This document shows positions 55,346-62,141 of a DNA stretch of 64,000 bases, piece by piece (within the stretch, counting starts at the first letter, position 1; the number at the start of each line of letters is the position of its first letter). A program made the position numbers and the translations under genes. Location of the stretch: NCBI GenBank assembly GCA_963823095.1, contig CAWGKI010000010.1, forward strand, positions 1 through 64,000, in the 5' to 3' direction. The stretch comes from CAIVVT01 sp963823095 (GTDB lineage: Bacteria > Acidobacteriota > Terriglobia > Bryobacterales > Bryobacteraceae). The notes under the pieces are model-generated. The model worked only from the letters and a program-made list of their open reading frames with translations. It was not told where the DNA came from and did not search any database.

Positions 55346-55607
55346 TGCGTGCTTGCGAGCACCCAAAATGGAAACGCGACAGTACGCCACTTTCCCGCCC
55401 TGAATCCTCCTGCCACAGCCCCACCCTCACGGTTGTTCGACTCGCATTCCGTGGCCGGTTGTAATCCCGCCCTTCACGGAATCGTCATTGAAGAAAGAAC
55501 GACACACGCTTCAGCCTGGGCGTTGAACCTGAAACAGGCAATCATGCGTCGCGGAATGCGCCGCTCAACGTCATGGAAGGGGCCAAAGGGACCTTACGGA
55601 GGAGCTC

Positions 55608-56520
55608 ATGAGGTTCGTGATCCTGCACTATCACATCTTCAAGAACGCCGGAACGGCCATTGAGAACCTTCTGCGCGCGAATTTCGGAGCGCGTTTTTCG
55701 CAGTTTGAGGGCGACAACCCGGACTGCCAGTTGTCTGGCAACAACCTGCTCGAATGGCTGCGTCTGAAATCCCGAAACGCAGGCGATTTCGAGCCACCAG
55801 TTGCGCTATCCGAAACCGGAAGCGTCCGGCTTCGTCTTCTTCGACCTCTGCTTCCTGCGCGATCCAATCGAGCGGATTCGCTCAACCTATACCTTCTTCC
55901 GAAAACACCCGCCCGGCTCCGATGCTTTAAGCATCCTGGCGCATGAAACCACTCTCGGCCGCTTCGTGGCGCATCTTGTCGAGCGGTCTCCGCACCTGGT
56001 GAATAACGTTCAGGTCACAATGCTCGCCACCAATGGGGCCTATCTCCGTCCGCCGTCCGAGAAGGATCTGGCCCGTGCCACGGAGACCCTGCTGGACATG
56101 TCCTTTCCCGGAGTCGCCGACTGCTTCTACGAGAGCATGGTAGCCGGCCAGTACTTCTGGAAGCCGGTTTTCCCGGACTTCGACAACGCCGCCACACCGG
56201 CCAACGTCTCGCGAGAGCGAAGCAGCACGCTCGAGAGCCGTTTGGAGGAAGTCCGCTCGGCTTGCGGAAAGACCCTGTACGATGAACTGGAGAAGTTGAA
56301 CGCACTGGACCGTGAACTCGTTCGCCGGGCCCGCGCGGAAGTGGCCCGGCGATTCCGTCTGACACCGGATTGCGAGCGGCGTCTGATCGAATTGCGCGCC
56401 CGGGTTCGGATGATCGCGGGCGAGGATCTTCGCGCGGACAACACCCTGCCCGCGCCGCATGGCAAGGTGTCGGCGTTCCTGCATGGCCTGGTACGCCCCG
56501 CGCCTGACACGCCACGCTGA
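55608..56520 (+). pseudogene. Sulfotransferase-like protein, one-base frameshift
   Basis: N-terminal PAPS-binding-type loop ILHYHIFKNAGTAIENLL (H-x-P/F-K-N-A-G-T form of membrane-associated/eukaryote-like sulfotransferases), then after an extra base near 55780-55784 the second frame has FVFFDLCFLRDPIERIRSTY (R-D-P motif of the 3'-phosphate site). The rest is helical with no membrane segments. Repaired length about 303 residues. Likely transfers sulfate to a carbohydrate, but the acceptor cannot be deduced. GGAGG-like ACGGAGGAGCTC precedes the start. Confidence 0.7.
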
Positions 56521-56614
56521 CAGGGCCTTGCATCTTCTCAATGACCGCTGGCCCTTCTCCAAAGGCCCCTGGCAGTCCAACGCCGGTACAGCGCAGAACT
56601 CTACCTCCGCCCGC

Positions 56615-57539
56615 TCACCCCAACTCGGACACTAGCCGCTCGGTCAGATCGGAGATCAGCCGATTGCCAGGATTGTCTGGCGAGTAGTCGATCGCCGGCA
56701 TGTCGTCGACGGTGATGGCAATGGCCAGGCGCGAGGTAGGCAGATAGACCAGACCCACATCGCTCCGCAGTGCATCCAGAGCGCCGGACTTGCTGGCTAC
56801 ATTGTCGGCTCGCCGCCTGCCGATGCCTTCCTTGTACTGCTGACGCTTGAGGATCGCAACAATCTCCTTCGACGCCTCGGGCGAGACGATCTTGCCACGT
56901 TCGATTAATTCGAGCAGCAACACCATCTCGCGCGGCGTGGTCACGCCTAACCCGTAAGGCGCGTTTTCCGGAAGAAGCCCTGCCTTGCTCATCCCGGATG
57001 GCGGTTTCAAATCGGAGCCATCGCCGCGGACCCTGCGTAGCGAGCGCGTGGATTTCAGCCCGATGCGGTCGAGGTAGTCGTTGACGACGTCGGCCGTGAT
57101 GCGGTCGAGGATCAGATTCGTCGCCGTGTTGTCGCTGGCCACGATCATGACGTGCGCCACGTCGCGCACGGTGAACTGCGTGCCGTCGGAAAACTCATGC
57201 AGGACGCCCGAACCCGAGATCTTATCGGCGTCGTGGAGTGTCAGCTTCTCGTCCCAACGGACTTTGCCGGCGGCAACCAGGTCGAATAGCGCGCACAGAA
57301 TGGGCAGCTTGATCGTGCTGGCCGTTCGCACCTTTTCGTCAGCCCTCAGGCCGAACTCCGCGCCGCTGTCGAGGTTCTTCGCGTACAGCCAGACCTTGCC
57401 TTCAAAGCGGGCCAGCAGGCTCTGAATCTGGGTGCGCGAGGGCGCCATGCTTCTCATCGCTGGGATTCGCGGCAGAGGCCGACAGCGCCAGACCGGAGGA
57501 CAGCCCCCACATCAACGACCGGCGGTTGAGCTGGATCAT
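56615..57539 (-). pseudogene. Class A beta-lactamase-like serine hydrolase, one-base frameshift after the signal peptide
   Basis: Penicillin-binding-fold hydrolase. Catalytic Ser-x-x-Lys in RTASTIKLPILCALF, SDN in IVASDNTATNLILD, and a Lys-Ser-Gly triad in NVASKSGALDALRSDVGL, the KTG equivalent. The signal region (IQLNRRSLMWGLSSGLALSA, Tat-like) is in another frame, one base off, with the junction near 57441-57460. An intact version from 57457 would lack a signal. An alternative start is 57581. Could hydrolyse beta-lactams or be a cell-wall-related esterase; not certain from motifs. Confidence 0.8.
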
Positions 57540-57892
57540 TTCTACAGTCTTGCTCAGTTCAGCCGCGGGTGTGATGGGCATATCATCCTGCGCGGGGCAT
57601 TCAGCCCCACTCCCGAGGGCGCCGGTTGAAACCGGTGCGCAGGCTAAAAGGCCTGCCCCACCATGCCGGTCCGCCGGCCATGCGCCTCGCCCGGGAAACA
57701 ATGTCCCAACTCGAACGGGAACGGCCAAAACGGCAAGAAGTTGCCGTTCCTATTTGTAAGTCGCTGGTTCCAAAAGTCAAAATCGCGAAAGAAGGCAAGC
57801 GGCTTGCCTCTTGCTTTCTCACGGGCGAGAGCAATCAGTCAGACATGCCCGAGCGATAGCGGTACCCATTCAACACGCAGGCTAGGAACTGG
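57540..57892. other. Intergenic region with small palindromes
   Basis: No gene supported. Contains GGTTGAAACCGG (about 57622-57633), GCAGGCTAAAAGGCCTGC, and a hairpin AACGGCAA/TTGCCGTT (57729-57748) with GAAG loop followed by CCTATTTG, which may be a weak terminator for the leftward transcript or a REP-type repeat. Confidence 0.45.
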
Positions 57893-58741
57893 TTAGGCCG
57901 TCACGCCTGCGCCGATCAACGCTTCCAGATGCTGCCGGCTCCGCAATGCCTGCTCGGGCGTGCCGCACTCGGCCGAAAGCACTCCGCTCCAATTCGCCTC
58001 GCGCAGAATGCCAAGTACGCGCGCCCAATCGATGACGCCGTCGCCGCAGGCGCATCCGACCGGAGTTCCGGTGACAAGGCCCTTTTCCTTCTCGGCGTGC
58101 TGAATGCTGATGTCCTTGGCGTGCAGGTGCACAAGTAGAGGCAACACGGCCTTCAGCCCCAAATAGGGGTCTTCGCCGCCAAGGAAGGCGTTGCCCGTGT
58201 CGTAGTTGATGCGCAGCATCGGTGACTCCACCAGATGAGCGACGCGCAACAGGCCTTCGGTGGTGGTCGTGATGCTCTGGTGAGGTTCGATGCCGATGAA
58301 GATGCCGTAGCGCTCCGCCGTACGCAGCACGGTTTTCAGCGTGTATCGCATGACTCCCCACGCCTCGTCGAGCGGCACCCATTCGGGACGGATGCCCTCG
58401 TCGGTGTTCACCACCGGCGCCCCAATAGCGGCGGCGAAGCGGACCGCCTTCTGTAAGTAGGGCACCGAGATCTCGGGGCGCATCAGCGGGCAGTGCGCGC
58501 TCAGGCCGCTGGCTTTCAAACCGTTCTTCTGGAGCAGCTCCAGCATTTCCAGCGGGTCATCGTCCATGGAGAACGAGTGGAAGTACCCCGCTTCGCTCAG
58601 TAGTTCGCGGCCGTTGTGGACCATCGGCTCAACGTACGTGAAGCCGAGTTGCGCGGCCCGCTCCAGACCGGCTGCAAAGCTCTTGTCCTCGCAGCGAATG
58701 AACTCCATATTTACGCCGGCATGAATCGCCATCCGAGTCAC
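57893..58741 (-). CDS. Sugar phosphate isomerase/epimerase (TIM barrel)
   Basis: 282 residues, cytoplasmic, no signal. GFTYVEPMVHNGRELLSEAG (metal Glu), VVNTDEGIRPEWVPLDEA, GIFIGIEPHQSITTTTEGLL (metal Glu), RINYDTGNAFLGG (Asp), LVHLHAKDIS (His), GVLSAECGTPEQALRS (Glu). This is the xylose isomerase-like fold with the metal set complete. The start at 58741 (MTRMAIHAG) or 58732 is possible. Resembles the protein at 1-935 in fold but lacks export signal. Confidence 0.88.
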   Translation of the reverse strand: MTRMAIHAGVNMEFIRCEDKSFAAGLERAAQLGFTYVEPMVHNGRELLSEAGYFHSFSMDDDPLEMLELLQKNGLKASGLSAHCPLMRPEISVPYLQKAVRFAAAIGAPVVNTDEGIRPEWVPLDEAWGVMRYTLKTVLRTAERYGIFIGIEPHQSITTTTEGLLRVAHLVESPMLRINYDTGNAFLGGEDPYLGLKAVLPLLVHLHAKDISIQHAEKEKGLVTGTPVGCACGDGVIDWARVLGILREANWSGVLSAECGTPEQALRSRQHLEALIGAGVTA

Positions 58742-58805
58742 CTCCCGATTCCGCAGGCGATTCTATCGCGTTGGAGCGGCGAGCACCAATGACCTGGACG
58801 GACCT

Positions 58806-58922
58806 GAAACGGAGCCGCGACCGTAAGGGAGCGGTTGATACGCGCAATCATGCTGGCAAGCTTTTCGCAAATGAACGGAAAACACTGCTACAACCGCTCC
58901 CTTACGGTCGCGGCTCCGTTTC
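58806..58922. repeat. 32-bp perfect inverted repeat (MITE/REP-like element)
   Basis: Left arm 58806-58837 starts GAAACGGAGCCGCGACCG; right arm 58891-58922 is its exact reverse complement; internal 53 bases are unrelated. The arm sequence GGAGCCGCGACCGTAAGGGA also appears, diverged, at 13757-13780. Together these indicate a dispersed family. The element lies between the sugar isomerase and the radical SAM gene. Confidence 0.75.
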
Positions 58923-59030
58923 GCGGCTGAGCCACCCAGCGTCGGGGAGTGCTGGATATCGGTGTTCCGGCCGAATGCCCGCCCATTCCGCAGCGTGTCC
59001 CGCCAACCTGCCCCCGGTGCGGCAATTGGT

Positions 59031-59048
59031 GCCGATCTGGAGATCGGC
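59031..59048. repeat. Dispersed palindrome GCCGATCTGGAGATCGGC
   Basis: Identical 18-base palindrome to 17593-17610, here followed by GCTCCCA. Lies 18 bases after the stop of the radical SAM gene, so it may form a hairpin at that transcript end. Confidence 0.6.
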
Positions 59049-59065
59049 GCTCCCAAGGGCGACCT

Positions 59066-60088
59066 CTAGCAGGCGCCGTTCTTGCCGTTGCCCGATCCGA
59101 ATGAGAAGTACCGGGCCACGTTTTCGCCGAGAATTTGCGGAAACGTCTTGTCGAGATTCGAGCGGATCGCCACGTAGCACTCGTCGCAGCGGTTGTGCTC
59201 GGTGAACTCCTCCACCATGCGCTTCTGCTCGTGCAATTCGTATTGTTTGAACTGCATCGAACAAGGTTGGAGCTTGCCGTTGGCCGTAACCACCAGGAAG
59301 CGGTGCCCGGCTCTGCAGCCAGGCGCGCTGCCCTGTTCGAAGTATTCCTGAGTCTGGTTCAGCGTGCTGTCCGGAGTGACGATCGTGTGCGTAGAGTCCT
59401 GCCGCCGCCGGATTCCGTCGAACTCCTTGCGCAGTGTATCGAGGTCCACCGGACGGGTGAGAAACAACTCCTGGCAGCCGGTGCGGCGCGCCGAGTAAGC
59501 GCTATATGCGATGTTGACACCCCACTCCTTCGCCTTATCCGCCGCACGATTGATCTCACCCACGTTCTCGCTATGGATGCACGTGTTCATCACGATGTCG
59601 TCGAAGCCATGCTTCGCGCAGCGCGGGATGAGGTCCGAAAGATGATCGAAGAGGCCCGGATAACGGCGGAAATCGTCGTGGCGCCGATCGGGGAAGTCGA
59701 GGCTGACGGAAAACTGCGTCACACCGGCATGATGCAGCGCGACGTACTTCTCTTCCGTCATCAGCGCCCAGTTCGAAACAAGAATGATGTAGGGTAAGTC
59801 ATTCGGTTGCTTGATGTTCTGGACGATCTCCACCACGTCGTCGCGCAACATCGGTTCGCCGCCTGAAATCTGCACGACGCAGGGCTTCAAGGCCTGCATG
59901 TACTCGCGATACTGGTGCGGCTTGAGTTGCTGGGATTCGTCCTTCGGCCCCCCATGGTCGCAATGACGGCAGAAGCAGTTGCACGAGTCGGTGACTTCAA
60001 AGGACACCACGACGGGACGGCCGGTAAACCAGTTGAGGCTCCCCTGGCGGATGACCTGGAGCGATTCGGACAGTGAGACTTTTCGCAT
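59066..60088 (-). CDS. Radical SAM protein with SPASM-like C-terminal cysteines
   Basis: 340 residues. Start at 60088 (MRKVSLSESLQVIRQGSLNW); the open frame to 60280 is extension. AdoMet cluster motif DSCNCFCRHCDHGGPK (CxxxCxxC), glycine-rich VVQISGGEPMLRDD, and a C-terminal auxiliary-cluster region with PGCRAGHRFLVVTANGKLQP CSM and RCDECYVAIRS, as in SPASM/twitch proteins. Such enzymes modify peptides or small metabolites; no precursor peptide gene is visible nearby. Divergent from acpS across a 148-base gap. Confidence 0.85.
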   Translation of the reverse strand: MRKVSLSESLQVIRQGSLNWFTGRPVVVSFEVTDSCNCFCRHCDHGGPKDESQQLKPHQYREYMQALKPCVVQISGGEPMLRDDVVEIVQNIKQPNDLPYIILVSNWALMTEEKYVALHHAGVTQFSVSLDFPDRRHDDFRRYPGLFDHLSDLIPRCAKHGFDDIVMNTCIHSENVGEINRAADKAKEWGVNIAYSAYSARRTGCQELFLTRPVDLDTLRKEFDGIRRRQDSTHTIVTPDSTLNQTQEYFEQGSAPGCRAGHRFLVVTANGKLQPCSMQFKQYELHEQKRMVEEFTEHNRCDECYVAIRSNLDKTFPQILGENVARYFSFGSGNGKNGAC

Positions 60089-60236
60089 GGGAGCTAGAAG
60101 AACTTTAATCGTATCAAAGGGTCTGTAAATCTGTCGATTCAAGTCAGTTAAGTGGTCGTGACGGCGGCCTGAGTGGCGCTCCGGGCCGCTGAGCCGTACG
60201 GCTCTTGGGTATCCTGGAGCCACGGAGGGACATTCC

Positions 60237-60614
60237 GTGATCCTTGGCACCGGCGTCGATCTGGCAGAAGTGGCCCGCATCCGGGCCTCAATCGAGCGCT
60301 ATGGCGATCGCTTCACTCGGCGCGTCTTTACCGAGGGCGAGATCGCGTACGTGGAGCGTAAGGCCAACAAGTACGAGCGCTACGCCGCCCGTTTTGCGGC
60401 CAAAGAGGCCGGAATGAAGGCTATCGGCACGGGCTGGAGCAGCGGCGTCAGATGGCAGGATCTGGAGGTCGCCAATCTGCCTTCCGGCCGGCCGACCCTC
60501 GCGCTCCACGGCGCGGCCGGAGAGATTGCCGCTCGCTTGGGCGTTAAAGCGGTCCACCTCTCGCTGACCCACACGTCCGGGCAGGCTCTGGCCTATGTTG
60601 TGTTGGAAACGTGA
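60237..60614 (+). CDS. acpS: Holo-[acyl-carrier-protein] synthase AcpS
   Basis: 125 residues; GTG start at 60237 behind GGAGGGA. Transfers 4'-phosphopantetheine from CoA to ACP. IGTGVDLAEVARIRASIERY-type N-terminus (Asp for Mg), RRVFTEGEIAY, and RFAAKEAGMKAIGTGWSSGV (K-E-A motif), then HLSLTHTSGQALAYVV. Convergent with the CDP-alcohol gene, 9 bases apart. Confidence 0.95.
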   Translation: MILGTGVDLAEVARIRASIERYGDRFTRRVFTEGEIAYVERKANKYERYAARFAAKEAGMKAIGTGWSSGVRWQDLEVANLPSGRPTLALHGAAGEIAARLGVKAVHLSLTHTSGQALAYVVLET

Positions 60615-60623
60615 CGGCGCGGG

Positions 60624-61232
60624 TCAGGCCACCGGCTGGTCTACTTCATCGAGAAGCTTGGCCGCGGTAAACGTGAACATCATACGGTGGATTACGGTGA
60701 TGGTGCCCAGGCAGGCGATCACCCACAGCACCGGCGCCATCCGGTCGAACAATCCGCCGATAATCAGCAGGACCACGCGCTCCGGCCGCTCCAGAAAGCC
60801 AACTTTACAGAGCGGGATCACGTTCTCGGCCCGGCTGCGGGTGTAACTGATCATCACCGAGGTGGTCATCACCACGGCGGTCAGGACCACATAAAAGGGG
60901 CGGTTGATGTTGCCGTAGTAGACCAGCAGCCCCATCAGCAGAGCGAGATCCGAGTAGCGGTCCAGCACCGAGTCGAAGAAAGCTCCGAAGCGAGTCACCT
61001 GGTTGGTCGCGCGCGCGACGCGGCCGTCCACCATGTCGAAGATGCCAGCTCCGACGATAACCAGCGCGGCCGCCAGAAACCGGCCCGACGCCAGCAGCAC
61101 CGCGGCATAAACGTTGATCACTAAACCGATGAATGTCAGAACGTTAGGGTGGATCTTGGACAGAGCCAGTCCGCGCACGATCAGCAGCAGAATCTTGTTG
61201 CAGGCGAGTCCGATCCCGCGCGTGAAAGTCAT
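60624..61232 (-). CDS. CDP-alcohol phosphatidyltransferase family protein
   Basis: 202 residues, about six membrane helices. Contains the family motif in FDMVDGRVARATNQ through FGAFFDSVLDRYSD (D-x2-D-G-x2-A-R-x8-G-x3-D-x3-D), which binds CDP-diacylglycerol and metal. Likely a phosphatidylglycerophosphate or phosphatidylinositol-phosphate type synthase; which alcohol is used cannot be decided. Its ATG overlaps the greA stop as ATGA (61229-61232), so it is cotranscribed with greA. Confidence 0.9.
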   Translation of the reverse strand: MTFTRGIGLACNKILLLIVRGLALSKIHPNVLTFIGLVINVYAAVLLASGRFLAAALVIVGAGIFDMVDGRVARATNQVTRFGAFFDSVLDRYSDLALLMGLLVYYGNINRPFYVVLTAVVMTTSVMISYTRSRAENVIPLCKVGFLERPERVVLLIIGGLFDRMAPVLWVIACLGTITVIHRMMFTFTAAKLLDEVDQPVA

Positions 61233-61753
61233 GAGAAACCGCTCCCGGCTACAAGTGGCTCCACTACATCGTCGACATCGTGGATTGTCTTGAGTTCCAG
61301 CACTTCCAGAGTGCGTTGGCCACCAGGAATGGCAATGGTCACTTCGTCGCCGACCTTCTTGCCTAAGAGTCCCTTGCCGATCGGCGAACTCGTGGAGATC
61401 AGGCCATTGGTGACATCCGACTCCTCGCTCGCCACCAGCTTATAAGACTTCTCTTCGTCTTTATTGACATCCAGAACCAACACCCTGGAGCCCAACCCCA
61501 CCCGGTCACGGGGAATCTTGCTCATGTCCACCAGGGAAAGCTCGGAGAGCCGCAATTGGAGCTTGGAAAGCCGCGCGTCCACGTACCGCTGCCGCTCCTT
61601 CGCTGCATGAAACTCCGCGTTTTCACGCAGATCGCCGTGCGCGCGCGCCTTGAGGATCTCCTTGGGCAACTCGTTGCGGAGTTCGTGTTCGAGTTTTGTG
61701 ATTTCCTCAAGCATCTTTGCCTTGAGGTGATCTATGTTCTTGAGGTCATCCAT
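61229..61753 (-). CDS. greA: Transcription elongation factor GreA
   Basis: 174 residues. N-terminal coiled coil (LEEITKLEHELRNELPKEIL, then ARAHGDLRENAEFHAAKERQ with the acidic tip D/E residues) that enters the RNA polymerase secondary channel to stimulate cleavage, and a C-terminal FKBP-like domain (VTNGLISTSSPIGKGLLGKK). Preceded about 100 bases upstream by a terminator-like hairpin on the same strand (61857-61887). Leads a two-gene transcript. Confidence 0.95.
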   Translation of the reverse strand: MDDLKNIDHLKAKMLEEITKLEHELRNELPKEILKARAHGDLRENAEFHAAKERQRYVDARLSKLQLRLSELSLVDMSKIPRDRVGLGSRVLVLDVNKDEEKSYKLVASEESDVTNGLISTSSPIGKGLLGKKVGDEVTIAIPGGQRTLEVLELKTIHDVDDVVEPLVAGSGFS

Positions 61754-61849
61754 GCGCTTGGCGACGGCTCCTGACTACACCATTATAGATTCGAGCGTAC
61801 ACAACGGTAGCCTGAAGCCCCCGAATTGGGCGGATCCGCGATGGCAGAA

Positions 61850-61887
61850 GAAAAATGGCCGCCGCCAATGTGGCGTCGGCGGCGGCC
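61850..61887 (-). terminator. Terminator-like hairpin in the greA leader (candidate attenuator)
   Basis: GGCCGCCGCC (61857-61866) and GGCGGCGGCC (61878-61887) pair over an 11-base loop. On the minus strand the stem is followed by ATTTTTCTTC. An outer stem GGCGGAT/ATCCGCC surrounds it. Because only greA lies downstream on this strand, it can act on the greA leader transcript. Confidence 0.6.
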
Positions 61888-61978
61888 CTGAGAAATCCGC
61901 CGAAGGCAGGGGTGATTCGGCGAATGAAGCTCACGCGTTCAAATCTGTCCAAGAACTCACTGAATAAACCAATCGGAG

Positions 61979-61995
61979 GATCCTATCCTAGGATC
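61979..61995. promoter_or_regulatory. Inverted repeat upstream of the TonB-type receptor gene
   Basis: GATCCTA (61979-61985), TCC, TAGGATC (61989-61995): 7-base perfect arms around 3 bases, followed by TATATCGAAAGATA. Located between the divergent greA and receptor genes; may be an operator. No regulator can be named. Confidence 0.35.
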
Positions 61996-62141
61996 TATAT
62001 CGAAAGATAGCACACAACAGACTGACTCGCACTTCAACTTGGTTACGATCAAACGAATCTTACATGTCCTCCTTTGAGCCACAGGTTGGATCGGCGGCGG
62101 TCCCATGGAATAGTGGGTGTGTGGACGGCGTCTGACCTGAA

